Source of the DNA: Puffinus mauretanicus
Taxonomy: Eukaryota; Chordata; Aves; Procellariiformes; Procellariidae
Reading direction: 5' to 3'
NCBI GenBank assembly: GCA_023333565.1
Contig: JAJKFH010000227.1
Span: 1,178,001 to 1,242,000, forward strand
Length of the DNA stretch: 64,000 nucleotides
The position numbers and the translations under genes were made by a program. Below, one piece after another: positions 47,765-60,369 of the stretch. The notes below the pieces were generated by a model. It had not been told where the DNA came from and made no database searches. It was given only the letters and a program-made list of their open reading frames with translations. Numbering within the stretch: the stretch's first letter is position 1; every line of letters begins with the position of its first letter.

Positions 47765-47881
47765 GGTCTGGCAGAACAGGAGGAGAAGAGGGACAGCGGG
47801 ACGGAGCTGAGCTCCCCCGGCACTGCCAATAGCAGAGGCCCATGGAAATACCAACAGAAGATTTGTTGCATCATTTGGTGA
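47765..47881 (+). other. Possible terminal exon after a splice-acceptor match
   Basis: A pyrimidine-rich stretch (CCTCTTCTTCTCATGCCTTG) ends in TCTTAG at 47759-47764. From 47765 a frame runs 38 codons to TGA at 47879-47881, beginning GLAEQEEKRDSGTELSSPGT. Its first half is charged and protein-like, the rest is not. There is an in-frame TAG directly before the junction, so the frame exists only if splicing occurs here. No partner exon was found. Low confidence. Confidence 0.12.
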
Positions 47882-49214
47882 CTTTTCACTGCTCTACTGT
47901 ACCTCACTACTCAGAAACTCTTTGTTTATTGTATGCCCTTCTAATCCTGGCACTGTCAAAGCCTGCCCCATTAAGCTAGCATTATTATGATTTATTAGCT
48001 GTGCATGGCTAACATAGTGTTATGACAGTTGGGATGAGATTAGGTTGCAGGTCAACCTGCTCCTTAGACTGGAACGTTTTCATGTCTCTTTGGATCTAAG
48101 CTTGAGTTTTAGACCGAGGAAGTCCCAGAGGAGAAAGAAAGGGAGGTATGCGGTGCTTCTCCGTCCTATACTCATGACACCTCTGATAAATGGCAAGAGA
48201 AACCTACTTGTTAGAAAGCAGAGATGGAAAAAAAAATGGTATTTGATGAAGGTAGAGGAACAGTGCTCCTTCTCTCAAAACCAGAAGCTCCCAGACTGAG
48301 AGAAAACACACTCACATTTTCCAGTCCATGCCTAATTTCAGATGTAATTTATGAGATCAAAACACCTTGGTGATCAAAAGTAGGTACTTCTTGCATGTTT
48401 CTCATTTTTTTCCACTTCACTGAAAACAGTTGGGTAGATGTTCAATCAGACTCTTTTTACATGCCAGAAATCCCAGCTATATGTATCAGAACTTTCTCTA
48501 AATTAGAACAAAAATATTCTCTGGTTTGCCAACTTCTAAGCACCTTCTTTTATTTTGCTGAGTAATTATCTCTTTGTTTGTCCAGGGGAATATCTAATAA
48601 CTCCATGTTCACAGAAGGGCACTGACCTCTGAATGAACCAAAAATAGCCCATACAATAATTTCAACAATATGCTTAACATCTGATTTGGAGACCCCTCTG
48701 GATCCGATGCGTTACATCACTTTGCACCAGGACAAAGCGGAGCGGGACAAAGTGTCGACCCTTTCCCGACAGGAGAATCAAGTGTTGGCTGGGCGGGAGG
48801 AAGGAGGGCTGACGTTGCTCCCCCATCACTCATTCAGATCCACTGTCGTTCAATGCACACATCCAGTAAATTGTTTCAATCAAGTTGCGGTTGGGAGAAG
48901 TATGCTCCGTATAATTCGCTGCAGCCTCCTGCCTGAGGACTCCACTGTTTATAGCATGGCCTTAATTGCTTTTTTTCTCTTTTTCTTTTTGCTCAACTGA
49001 ATTCATTTAGAAACACAATATAAGTTAATGATAAAATCCTTCACTAAACCACTGATAGCTAAGTGTTGCCTGACTGGGACAGACAAATAGCCCATTTAGT
49101 CTGGAATCCTTTATGCTTCTATAAGGCCTATAATATGTCTAAATTGTGCAATAATATAGCACAGAGATAAATTATTTCATGGCAAAAGCCTATGTATTAA
49201 ACCCTTCCAAAGTG
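47882..49214. other. Unassigned sequence
   Basis: No gene recognised. 48690-48790 is somewhat GC-richer, with a repeated GACAAAG string and a 104-codon chance frame. The rest is AT-rich unique sequence. Confidence 0.4.
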
Positions 49215-49400
49215 CAACAGAGTGTAGCAGGCAAGATGATTAAAATAACTGGGTTCTCTTCCAAGCTCTAAAGCTGAATTTCTGCGTAACCGGCACTAGT
49301 CATTCAGTCTCAGCGAGCCTCAGTTCCTTCCTCCTCTTCTATCTGTCATCTCGATGGCACTGCTCTGCTTCCTGCCTGTGAAGAATAAGCTACAACCTTA
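49215..49400 (+). repeat. Ancient MIR-family SINE
   Basis: CTGGGTTCTCTTCCAAGCTCT matches the MIR part 'ctgggttcgaatcccggctct', and GAGCCTCAGTTCCTTCCTCC matches the later 'tgcctcagtttcctcatc'. Both occur at about the right distance and order. The part after 49345 is decayed and the ends are approximate. Confidence 0.5.
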
Positions 49401-50214
49401 TTCTTAGCCTATATTTTTATTATCACCTAAATAATGGGGCCTTGATCTCAATAATGATTTCAGATGGTCTTGTAATAATTAATTAAAAATAGCTTGAGTG
49501 ATATTTTGACTTCCATATGACCTAAATCTTTCCGCCTAATCTCTCAAATCTACCTGCTTTGGTTATATCCCAAGGCAGTGAGTGCCAAAGATTAACTATA
49601 TACAGCGTGATATTTTTTCCACAGGTTTTAAAGTATTTCCCTTAAAGGCAGTGATATTTTTTGTTCTTTTTTTTTTTTAATGGGTAAGCAGTCTCATTAG
49701 TACCAGGTGATTCATTTAAAGCACAATTACACAGGGAATTCAGCTAATTGATTGGATAACCCTAGATTCATTTGTAAAAACACAATCCTCAAACCTGAAG
49801 TGCTTGGACTTAGTGGTAGTCATGTACCGAGAAGTTTACTTTAAAAGCAAACGTTTAGGTTAATGGGATCCATATGATATGAATTCCTAATAACTTTACC
49901 ATGGGTGGGCTTATCGAACTGCTTATCATAACAGAAGTCGGGCCATTTCAAAGGACCTTTCTTCTGAGACTTTCTGAAGACTTTTCTTTCACCCCAGATC
50001 TATAGAAAATTCCACTAACTCTCCATTGAGAAAATATTTGAGCTCCCTCTCATGCCATGATTCAAAGGGATTATTTTCAAAATGTGTATTTTTTAACCCT
50101 TTGCCAGCGGGACAAAGCGTTTAATAGAGGTGTGTGATTCTTTGAAGGGGGAAGAGCTCTGAACAGCAGGGTTTGCGCTGATGCTGCTCTCCGGTCCAGG
50201 AGGTCACATTTATG

Positions 50215-50222
50215 TATAAAAG
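50215..50222 (+). promoter_or_regulatory. TATA-box match
   Basis: TATAAAAG is a perfect core match and is followed by GTGGTTGGGGCC. No CpG island, exon or transcript signal supports it, so this is probably chance. Confidence 0.12.
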
Positions 50223-50309
50223 TGGTTGGGGCCTTGGACTAAAGATGTTACTCTTGCCTGTAAACTAAAAGAAGAACTAGAGAGTAATTTGGGCTCACGC
50301 AGACCCAGG

Positions 50310-50362
50310 GAAGTCAATGCACATCTTCCAGCTGACCTCTGTGGGTTTTGAATCAGACCCAT
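50310..50362 (+). repeat. Ancient CR1/L3-type LINE 3' end
   Basis: GAAGTCAATGCACATCTT and TGTGGGTTTTGAATCAGACCC resemble the amniote strings 'gaagtcaatgg' and 'agtgggttttggatcaggccc'. The terminal '-atcagaccc' gives the plus orientation. Confidence 0.4.
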
Positions 50363-51313
50363 AGAGAGATTCTAACCACTATTTCTAATTACAGACAACA
50401 AACATCCCCTACAGAGGCCTTGGAATATTTAGCAATCAAAGCCACCTGCACAGTTTGAAGACAAAATTTTCTATGCAGAACTAAACCATCTTGGAAGCAA
50501 GCAGAGAAGCTGCTGTTACGGTAACTAATATTTCTTAATTTATTAATAAAAATTTTCAATTTGTTGAAATATTACATTTGCCAGAAAACATGTTACTGGA
50601 AACTTAAGTCTCCTCTCTTCTTCTTGAATTATACTAATGTTGATTGTATACTTTGTCCCCCAAGATAACATTTTAAAATGTAGAAAACTACAGAAATAAT
50701 TTTAAACATGGCAGTAAAGTTTTATATGAATATGTGTGTATGTGCATTTAAAGAAAAATCCAGTATCCTGATAATCTTTGTGAAAGAACAAGCTGCCAGC
50801 ACCATGGTAGGTATGAAAATTGCCATGACGTTCATTGAAGATGGCACAATAATTCTATCATTATACATTCAGTATTTAATGAAATAAAAAACCCTATCAC
50901 TCAACAGGCGAGGGGGACAGTATCATAAAACATAATCATATGGATAAGATTCCTGCTGGGATAGCTGCATGGACTGAAAAAAGAGAAAAGATTAAAACAG
51001 CTAACTGTAGTCATACTTGACATTGACCTATGGGGACATTAAAGTGATCTACAAATATGTGAAAAGGAGTGATCAAGAGTAATTATTTAAGATGACAAAA
51101 ATAAAGAGGGAGAGAGAGAATTACAATGGTCCAGTGTGAAGGAAAAACCAAAGGTTATGTTTCAAGGAGAACTTCAGAGAAAGAGCCACTTGCTTGCAAG
51201 AGGGTTTCCAGTGGCACACACTGCTGTCACCATCCATAATAAATCATACTAAACACAAATCCCATGCAAGATTTTGGCACAATCTAACCAAAGATTTGTG
51301 ATTCTGTGAAAAG

Positions 51314-51331
51314 AAAAAAAAAAAAAAAAAA
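51314..51331 (+). repeat. Poly(A) run
   Basis: Eighteen adenines, preceded by GATTCTGTGAAAAG. No SINE body was recognised upstream. Confidence 0.8.
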
Positions 51332-52229
51332 GAAGCTGAACACTACTTTGAGTGTGAAATTGAAATTAAAAACATAATTCTAAGCTGAGCAACCTATAAA
51401 AGTTTCTAGTAACCACTGTCATCCTTGTCTGCCACGTTCGGTCATGCTCTTAAAGCTTGTATAGTGTTTTTTTAAGTCCTTAATCGTTTGTCCTACACAA
51501 CCAAAGTCTAAAATGGCTCAATTTCACTGCTGTAAATGCTACCCATCCGCAATATTATTGCAAGGAGGTGTATTTGTGATCGCTGTATCCCGTTACAGCA
51601 TGAGGGATAACGGTCTGGCACATTAGGAGCCGTACAAGGTGATGAGAGGCCAGTACAGGAGTCCGGCATGTTGATGTACTGAGTTTCCAAACATTAACTA
51701 ATGCAGAAGGGAAGTCGACGCTGGAAAATCTTGTTCTTGACCGTGGTAGGACAGCCGAACACTTCATAACACTATCAATTAATATGCCACAGACACTGGT
51801 CTCCTCAGAGGAGAAGGCCAGGTTGGGAACAGCTCAAAGGTGGGCATGTCACAGGAAAAGATTGAGGTTTGTTGGCAGAGAAGTGTGGAAGATGCCTGTA
51901 GGTTGCTTGTCAGCACTTCACCTGGTCCAGACCAGGCGCGTTAAATCATGGGATGCAAAGCCACACATGGATATACACGGATGGGAAAACAAAATGCCAG
52001 ATGCTCTACAGCCGTGTCCTTCAGACCAACACTAGGTTTCTTCTCTTTTTCTGGGGGATGAGGAGAACACATTGAACTTCTCCACCCAGAAGACCAAAGC
52101 CTTTCCAAAAAAAACCAGGTGAGGATCGCAAATGTCCCAGAGACTGAATTATCCATGAATCTCACCTCTAGGAGGCCTCAGAAGTAACCAAAAATGGTTA
52201 GAAGCTGCAATCTCTCATTGCCAGGCTGC

Positions 52230-52530
52230 AAGATTATTGTGTTAGAGGCTTAATGGCCTTGAAAAAGCTGGGCTGGAGCGGCAGTGAAAGAGAGAACAGT
52301 GTTTATTGAGCAATAAAAGAAACATTATGTTTCATTGCTCAGCCAAACTGCCCTACAGAAGCAAATCCCCATGCCTTATAATATGGGGTGTAATAAATAC
52401 TAATACTATAAAGGGGTCTGTTGGAAACAACCAGCAGGGCCCTATCGCAGTGTAATCAAGCCTCCCGTTAAATTAGCGTCTCGCTTGTGCTCGCTGCTTT
52501 ATTGTCTGACGGGAGCAACCGCCTGGAGGT
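52230..52530. promoter_or_regulatory. Candidate conserved enhancer with large palindrome
   Basis: About 300 bases of unique sequence. It includes the 35-base imperfect palindrome at 52307-52341, GTAATAAATACTAATACTATAAAG, GTAATCAAG and GTTAAATTAGCG. The mixed AT-rich and CpG-containing texture without repeats is typical of conserved elements. No coding frame crosses it. Confidence 0.4.
52307..52341. repeat. 35-base imperfect palindrome
   Basis: TGAGCAAT (52307-52314), AAAA, GAAACAT (52319-52325), one T, then ATGTTTC (52327-52333) and ATTGCTCA (52334-52341). Fifteen base pairs match, with a four-base bulge on one side and a single central base. It is the largest near-perfect inverted repeat I found in non-homopolymer sequence. 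Confidence 0.75.
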
Positions 52531-53604
52531 TTGAACGCCGGCTCCGGTGGGGTTCACCTCCTGCACGGCTGCACTCTGGTTACCCTCTCTTGGGGACATC
52601 TCTCCGAGGCCAAGGGTTAGGTTTCCTTCCAAGGATTAAGCGGTAGGCTCATGTCAACAAGGTGGTCGTGGAGATAGAGGCAGAGCAGGAAGGACTCATG
52701 AGGCCAATGGAGAGAGATCCAACTATTTCAAGGCAGCAGATTAATCCTGATAATACTGCGTTGGGCCATTTTTTTTTTCCCTGGTTGGGTCAAGTTCCCC
52801 CAGCAACCACAAAGCCTGCCATTAATAAAATTAAAAAACTCAATCATAATTTCCAACCTCTGTGCCCTTTTCAGAGGCGAAAAGATAAATTGAATATAAA
52901 ATGAAAGCCTTGCTTTTTGGCCTTTGTAAACCTCTTCTCGCTTTTTCACTTTCCTCCCCATAATTCTGCATTGCTGACCTTCTTCCAGTCACAACCGTCT
53001 CGGGAGCGCATGCAACATATGGACCTCATTGTCCATTAGAGCGAGGAGGGCATGGGGATACCTTTCCCGTTGACCTTTCCCTACGCAGGCTGGGGTACAT
53101 TACTGACGGCATCTGCACAGCTCTACCTAGGCTGGGCTGCAGCAACATTTCGTCTTGAACCTTTGTCTGATATTACAATTATTATCACAACTTGAGCTGC
53201 CTTCCAGCGTTTCTTTGGAACAAAAAAGGGCCCTTTTTTCTAACTGAATTTTTTGGCTAAAATTTATATTTCTGCTAAGATGATTTAGTTACTGGATTCT
53301 GTAAGAAAGGAGCAGTTGAAAACCAAAAGAGAGAAAAATATGAATATATCTGAAGATGCTTTAATTTTCAGAAACCAAAAGTAACTGAAGAACAGTTGTT
53401 AAAAATTGGAAAAGTGTTAGGTTTGGGGTTTTTGTCAGTAAACAAGAATGTTTCTGTGGAAATTCAGGGTTTTACAGTTGCTTACAAAAATCACTGGAGA
53501 ACTACCACAATCCAACCACCTCTTTTTCATTTTCTTCTGGTCATATAACACCAGGTTTCCATTTGCTGGAAATAAATGAGGAAGCCATGGGGTATCCCTG
53601 CTCT
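52531..53604. other. Unassigned sequence
   Basis: No gene recognised. 52500-52640 is slightly GC-richer. An 80-codon plus frame (52662-52904) overlaps a 77-codon minus frame, both without domains. Confidence 0.4.
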
Positions 53605-53665
53605 TTTTATTCACGTAAATAATCCCATTAAAGTCCACAGGAGTTCTCTTATCCAGTGGGCAGGT
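53605..53665. repeat. Ancient CR1/L3-type fragment
   Basis: TTATTCACGTAAATAATCCC and CATTAAAGTCCACAGGAGTT follow the amniote CR1/L3 string 'ttactcacgtgagtagtcccattgaagtcaatgggact'. The order and spacing fit well. Decayed further right. Confidence 0.5.
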
Positions 53666-53944
53666 TCTGACCCCAATTGTTTTAACAGTTCTTTTTATTC
53701 ACACCTCATATTCCAGCTAAAAATCTTATAGAGCTTGACAGAAGGCTTAAAATCACGAGTCTGCCCAATGACGGAATTAGTATTATGTATGTATGCTGCT
53801 CGGTTGACTTAGCTCAGGAAAAAAAGAGGAGAAAATAATACAAGAAGAAAAAAAGCGTTGAGGGTAAACAGATGGCAGAAGTTTGGTGAGTCAGGCTGAT
53901 AGCATCATACACTTCCTGACTAACCATAATCAACCCATTTTTTC

Positions 53945-54055
53945 CCCCCCGTGCCTCAGTTTCCTCACCTGTAAAATGGGATTTATCAAACTTCCCTTTC
54001 TCAAAGAGTTGTGAGTCAGTGGCAAACTTCAGGTGATCAAATGTAAGAGAGACAG
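53945..54055 (+). repeat. Ancient MIR-family SINE
   Basis: GTGCCTCAGTTTCCTCACCT followed by GTAAAATGGG is a near-exact copy of the diagnostic MIR core 'gtgcctcagtttcctcatctgtaaaatggg'. The next bases ('...aaacttccctttctcaaagagttgtgag') fit the continuation 'ctacctcatagggttgttgtgagg'. It is the clearest MIR copy in the window. Confidence 0.75.
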
Positions 54056-54989
54056 ATGCATTTTTCTTCAAATAAATTGAAAATCAAGTCTTTTTTGGTA
54101 AAAGGATTATCTTTTTATCCTACTATCCTACAGCTACTCAGAGTCCTTCCCTTAGCAATATGATGAATGACACTACATTCACAAATGCTGAAAATAAAAC
54201 AGAGAGAACTGATGCAAAGCGAGCGAGCTCTGTGCACACTCACACAGTGCTATGCTTCTCTTTGGAGTTAGGTTTGATGCAGAGTCAAAGACAGATTTCT
54301 GAAATCATTTAATTTTAATCAAATTTCTTCAGAGCTTCTAAAAACCTTTTCCTCCCTGTAGCATACCTCATAGCCAAAAAGTTTTTTTACTCTTTACAAG
54401 CTGAATTCAAAAGGAAAAATTCATAAGCCCCTTTTTTTACACTATTTATTTATTTATTTGAATGCCAGCAGCATATACAGAGCAAGGTAGTCCATTCCAA
54501 CAATCTTCTTCCTCGTATCTTAAACCTTATGGTAACCAACTTAATTGTATTTCAGCTTTGAAAGAAACAAAAGTCACCTCTAAGTTCAGACTAAACATGA
54601 GAAATTGTAGCCAGAAAGGAAATTTTTTTGAGAAAGCTATGTGGGAAGATATAAAAACAGTGGGTTAGAATGGAATGACTCTTTCAACTCAAGTTTATTG
54701 TGTTTACAGTATTACTCAAGTTCTGAGGAAACTAATAACCATCACAAATCTCACCAACATCCCATATTTTAGGGCTTGAGTTTTCTACATTTTCTGCTGG
54801 TTTAAAGCCCAACAACAAAGAAGGTTCTTGATAGAATAAGCTCTAATGTTAAAACTACTATGACATATAGAGATATATAACCTCACTCTTGGGTAACCAA
54901 AGTCTCCACTGCAACTTTAGCAACAAATTTCTTCCCCTCCCTACAACCTCTCCTACATCCCATAATAGCCTCTGTTTCAGAAGTAAGGC
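54056..54989. other. Unassigned sequence
   Basis: No gene recognised. A TTTA tetranucleotide run lies at 54443-54460, and T- and A-rich stretches are frequent. Confidence 0.4.
54443..54460 (+). repeat. TTTA tetranucleotide repeat
   Basis: Four TTTA/TATT units in an AT-rich stretch. It is a simple repeat. Confidence 0.75.
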
Positions 54990-55330
54990 TCCACATCTGT
55001 AATATATTATGTGCATAATTTGCACTTAATTACCAACCACATTGATTAAACCATTGCACAACAATTAAACTTAATTAGGTTTTTTTACAGTGCCTTCACT
55101 ATTTAACTGAAACACGCCAAGTGTCTTATCAGCTCTAATTGAAACGCTCGCTGGAGATGTTTAGCTTAAAGTGTGATCACCATTTCTTTCCAATTTCAGG
55201 TGAAGGCAAAACTGGGAATTAACAAATGTGTGTCAGCCTGTGACCCAGCATGAGCCACTTTGCATTCCCAATTGTTTCCATGTGTATGTCAGCAAATGTT
55301 CATCTCAATGCTATAAATAGATGACCAGGC
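54990..55330. promoter_or_regulatory. Candidate enhancer with clustered homeodomain sites
   Basis: Unique AT-rich sequence with TTAATTA at 55026-55032 and 55071-55077, CATTGATTAAACCATTG, ACAATTAAAC, TCTAATTGAAAC, CTTATCAGC (GATA-type) and CTTTGCAT (55258-55265). It ends in CTATAAATAG. The density of TAAT cores and the lack of repeats or slippage runs match forebrain- or neural-type conserved enhancers. No conservation data. Confidence 0.4.
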
Positions 55331-58300
55331 TGCCCCCACCATGAAATTAGACAAGTTCTGTAGCACTTAGCAGGAATGGGGTTTCAGATGTTATTAAGAG
55401 CTAGGCTGTGAAATTCAAAGGGTATACTGAGTTTTCAGTAATATGAGTTATAATTTGAGGCGTTATTTTCCTCAAGCACAGACTTGTAGCTGCTATCAAA
55501 AAGGGCAGGATTTCACAGGCTTTAGCCTAACTAGGTGTACAAATACTAAGAAGCTAGGAGTTATACTTAGGGAGCCAATTTTTTTTTCCCTAAATTGGTG
55601 TAGTTTGGGTAGTACACATTTATGGATTTAGTGGGTTTGATCCTTTTTCTCTAGAGAAAGCAATGACAAAATATTTGATACCTTGAAAGTGTGGTTCCTG
55701 TGTCAGATACTATGGGTGGATCTTCGAGCTAATCTTTGCCTGAAACAACAAAGTTAAATATCACTTTAATAAAGCGCAGTCTTACTGGGGCTGAATTTGG
55801 GGGGAAAAATTGTAAATGAAAGGAAAAGGTAAAACAGATTCTCTAGCTGGTAGTTCACGACTCTCTGATCAAAGAAAACAAGTGAAAAAAATGTTCATTG
55901 TTGTATTTCTGTGCTGTTAATGGGATGTTTGTAACTAAAATCCCCCCAATTCACTGGATATTTGAATTTCTCTCTGCTCCTCTGAATAATGTTTTCCTCA
56001 CAATTCTAGACTTAGTCAATTCTTATCCAAACTTCTATATCTTTACTTAATGTTCCCTCTATTTTCCTAATAAGTGAGGACTTTTTATGTTTAATTCACA
56101 TACTGCTACTAAAAAAACCTTATCTGTAAGCCTGAATAATGCAATGAGATAAATTTAAGATGGAGTTCAGAGACACAGGCTGCACTCCTAATTCTGCTTT
56201 GAACTTGCATCTAATTGTGTCAGGTTGTCGTCTTTTTTCAGGAGGGAGTACTTAATTCTTTCTTCTATTAAATTTCTTAAGCAGTAAGCTAGTTCTTCTA
56301 CAAGTGGTAGGTTTCATATATGCAGATAAGCAATTTCTGATTTTTCAGTAGCATATAACCAATTGTTTAAAAAAATCTGCTTCATTGGCAGAAAAAAGCA
56401 TTGCAGTATTTCGATTGCCATCAGATCCACCAGTGATTGGAGTCTGTTGAATAAATTCATAGGACAATGCTTTTGGCAGATTTTACGATATGTCTTTTAC
56501 TAAATTATTTGACTAAAATGATATTCATCTCTTTCCCAGCTGATAGTATTGTTTTGGTAACTTGCCCATCTATTCAGGGGGAGAAATAATAATTTCAAGT
56601 AAGAAATATTTTCCTTCAAGTCACCCAACCTGGTGACTGTGGAAACTGTAAGAAAAGCTACACTAGGAAAGTTCAGTGTTCGTACACAGTGCCTCAAATC
56701 AATAGAAATTGTTTTATTTTTGCCCCTATCTTTTTTTTTTCCCTCTCTAATGAGTCAGAAATAATAAGAATAGCAGCATGATTTGACTCCAAACATGCCC
56801 TGGGGGCTTCAGCAAAGTGGGAAAAGCAAAACTTTCCTCTTCAATACCCACCCAGAGCATCTCTCAGCGGGGTCCACCTTAAGAGACCGGCCGTGGGGTG
56901 GGGGCAGACATCTATTTTTAAACAGCAGGAGAGTTCAAGACCCGTGCCATGGTTAACACGGAGCCTCTTTCCAGTGTTCCCAGTGATTCCTCTCCGCGAG
57001 CGTGAAATGCCATAAAGTGCTGCAGTGATGCCTTTATGAATGGCCTGTTTGTCTCCCTCTCCCCTAGCAGCCCATTTTTTTTTTATTTTATTTTTTTTTT
57101 CCCTTCCTTTTTCACCCCACCTTGTCCAGTGGCCCAAAGCAGTTTAGCAGATATGGCAGCTCACATGAATTATGAAAATGTGAATACGGCTCCGCTGACT
57201 TTTACCCTGCGTGCTGGCGCTTTGTCGGTGGTGGTTATTTTTTTTGCTTTTTGTGAAAAGGTCGAAGACAAGGAACTGCTTTTATTCCTAGACACATGAC
57301 TCTGGGCACCTCACATGCTTAAACAGGAAAAATAATTGGCCAAATTTAAATAGGCATTTCCCAATATAACCCAAATGCAAAAGCTCTCTCCATCACCAGC
57401 GGCTCCAACTCCACTTATGGGTAAGCTCAAACATGCAGTGTCTGGATCCTGCAGTCGGAGTCTGGATCCAGGGGTAATTTCTGCAGGTGGTATTCATCTC
57501 TGAAATAAATCCATATCTGGGAGACAACCAGGATCAGGCTGTTTGAGTTCCCTTCTTCGTGCCACCCTCCGAAGGGACAAAATCGATCTTCTGTGCATTC
57601 TGGGAGAGAGGAGCTTAAAAAATGTTGGAAGAGTTTGTTTAATTAGGTGGCCTAGCAGTTCATTTCAGAAGTATTGCTGGCAAATCACCTAACCTTCTTC
57701 CAGGGCTGATGTTAAAATCTGTTTCCACATTTTCTTGTGGGGGGAAAAAAAAAAAGGAAAAAAAGGTTATCCTTCACCCTTTCCAGCAAGCCAGGAAAGC
57801 TTGAAACTGAAATGGTGGCTTTATGCCCAGACAGAGAGGAACTGAAATAAATATGAGCAGGGTTAAGAATTTTCTTTATTGAGAGCACCTGCTCCAATTT
57901 TATATGTAGCGTTGCTAAAAATTCCTTCATTACGGTGTGCTCAACTCTGTGGGAGTTCAGTGAAGCCTTTGGTGCTGAGAAAACCCAAATGAGTCCTTTG
58001 GACCTCTCCGGGAAAAGGTTTTCCCCGCTCTCCTCCAAACGAATTAAATGTGTCCAAAGGTAACGCAATGACAAAGCTGCATGCGACGCTCCCAAGGACA
58101 GTTGTCCTTGCTGGGGATGAGTTACAGGGTAGGGAAGTGAAAAAATGAACTGGCAAAACCTCTCTACTTGTGAAGTTTCATGCAAAATGGCAATTTCTGC
58201 TGTTTTTTGCAGGTAGCCGTGCACCTCCTGGGTATATCAGGTACACTTGAAGATCAGCAGACCCTTCTTGTACCTGCTCAAACACCTTCTCAAGCAGCAT

Positions 58301-60369
58301 GTATCAGAGGAGCTGCGTTCTGAGTTTATTTTGTGATACACCAAATGTTGACATTGTGTTGTCGCTGTGATGGGAGAAAGACAAAAGCAAGACAAGGTTT
58401 TAGCAAGAGGCAATATATTCTTATTAATCAGGCTGATGTAGCTGTAAAAGGCACACATCAGACAGGCCAGATCTCTGGGTATTAAGCAAGAAATTTCAAG
58501 CTAATTTCTGGGCAAAAATAATTGTTTCAAGTTTAACTTAATAATGTTAATCAATTAGCCTGAGACTTTGAGACAGCGGCATTCTTTTGGCTTTTGTCTG
58601 AGGGTAAAACAATTAGGGACTAATCCTGTAAATGGTATTATTGTTGGAGTTGAGGTTGATTACTCACAGACCACTCAAACCTTCTACTACTGCTGTCAAA
58701 GTCTAGCTCTCCAGAGGTCTTTTGCTGTCGTTGCAATGATCCAAGGACACACAACTTGTCTAAGAAAAGGCCCAGCCTCTGCTTACAAACCTACTTCCAG
58801 CTAAAGTCTATTTCTATCTTTTTACATGGCCTCATGGAAAAAGAGGTGGTCTTTGACTTTGGAAGTTTAATCAAGGTGTTGACAATGAGTCTCTCGGTGG
58901 CCCTGACTAAGTTTCTTGTTTCATTGCACCTTGCTTTCCCCAAACAGATGACGATTCCTTTGTTAGTGGTCTGAAAATAACATTCACAATAAACTTTTCA
59001 ACTAGGTCAAAGCCTTTAGATGCCAGAATTGCTTTAGGAAGTGTGTTTGAGCACTAATAAAAATGATTATGTGTAAGGAAACAGCAGCATGCTGGAGATG
59101 GCCAACAGGTCCAGTCAAACTGCCACGTTTTGCACAAAATACCTCCCCAGCTGCAGACAGATTCATTATTACCGGGCTGATGCCTCCTATAGGGGTTCCA
59201 CAGATTGACCACCCCAGTGAATTGTCACAAGGCAATTAAATAGCCCATAATCCTGGCATGGCTGACATGGGGTACTGCAGTGGAGAAGATGACAAAGGTG
59301 GCTCTGCATGTGCTGAGAAGTGGAAGAGAATGTTGGGAGGTGCAGAGATGAACAAAGAGCCATTGGGGTCTCTTTGGAGCAGACAAGTAAGGAAATCGTT
59401 GGGGCTTCCTCAGGGCTGTTTTTTATTTTTTATTTTTTGAATTGGAAGCCTAAATAAACATCAAATTGAAGCTGAGGAGACCGGCTTGCGGGAGCAGGGA
59501 TTCAGTGATGCCACCGCAGTGCAAGGCCTTGGCGAGCCAGGGGGAGGTGACCAGCACCAGTAAAAGAGGGAGAAGAAAAAGTTCACCAGCATTCTGGCTG
59601 ATGGGTATTCATTTAATCTGGGGCATGACTTTGGTTAACTGCAGTAAACCCAGGAAAAATCTAACACTGGGAATTGGCCATTTCTGTTGCGAATAGTGGT
59701 ATTTTCAGAAAGATTGTATCGGCAAAATATTTTATCAGAAGGGCTGACTCCCTCTCAGTGCTGGAATAAGCCTGTCCCAGTGTTATTAGACAGCCTCTGT
59801 TAAATGCCACATTTTTTTCAGGCCCTGCAATGGCATCTTAGGTTCATCAACACAGCAAATACAGCTTTCTGGCTTTTTTTTGGTACCAGATCTAAAAAGC
59901 CACAGTCATACCCCACAAAGCACTGATCCAGTATAAACTGGGAAATGAGACAGGAATGCTGCAGTGAATCCGCCCCTGACCCACAGCCAGGATCTGTTGC
60001 TTGAAGGCATCTGCAGCGTGCAGACCCACGGCGAGCCATCACCCCAGCGCGTGGGAAATGGCTCCTGCGGCTGAGGATGGGCATGAGCGTGGGTGGAAAA
60101 CAAGTGTGTGAGGCTCCCTGGATCAGCTGCTTCATTCAGATGTTTCCCCAGGAGCTGACATAGCCTAAGCCTAGGAACTGGCAGGCATTTTTTCTTCACT
60201 GGGACAGAAGTAACATTCTTGAACTTACAGAAATTAGAATACTTTACTAGGGGATAAATCTAATCAGATTGTATCCAAACGGTCTATCTATAAATTTTAG
60301 CCACAGATGTATCTCATTTTGGTAATACCTAAGCCGCTTAAAAGCTTTAGCGTATTTATTTTCCTTTCA
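55331..60369. other. Unassigned sequence
   Basis: No gene recognised over 5 kb. A 170-codon minus frame at 57712-58224 includes a phenylalanine-rich segment from an adenine run (57747-57757) and has no domain. A T-rich stretch lies at 57077-57101. A duplicated GTCTGGATCC occurs at about 57440-57470. 58615-58675 shows a faint CR1/L3-like texture. 59230-59460 is AT-rich with small chance frames. Confidence 0.4.

Larger units (their letters stand above)
49401..52229. other. Unassigned sequence
   Basis: No gene recognised. It contains an AT-rich block (49440-49760) with TAATAATTAATTAAAA and AGCTAATTGATTGG, which may include an enhancer. A TATA-like string lies at 50215-50222, an A18 run at 51314-51331, and a short CR1/L3 relic at 50310-50362. 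Confidence 0.4.

Noticed and set aside
48725..50118. Repeated GACAAAGCG string at about 48731 and 50110
   Set aside because: Too short to exceed chance in 64 kb, and the flanks are unrelated.
51270..51310. Second CR1 3' end suggested by GATTCTGTG
   Set aside because: Only a nine-base match to the CR1 terminus. The GGTCCCTTCCAAC block that should precede it is absent.
57712..58224. 170-codon minus-strand frame
   Set aside because: It ends in a phenylalanine-rich run produced by an adenine homopolymer on the plus strand, and overlaps another frame.
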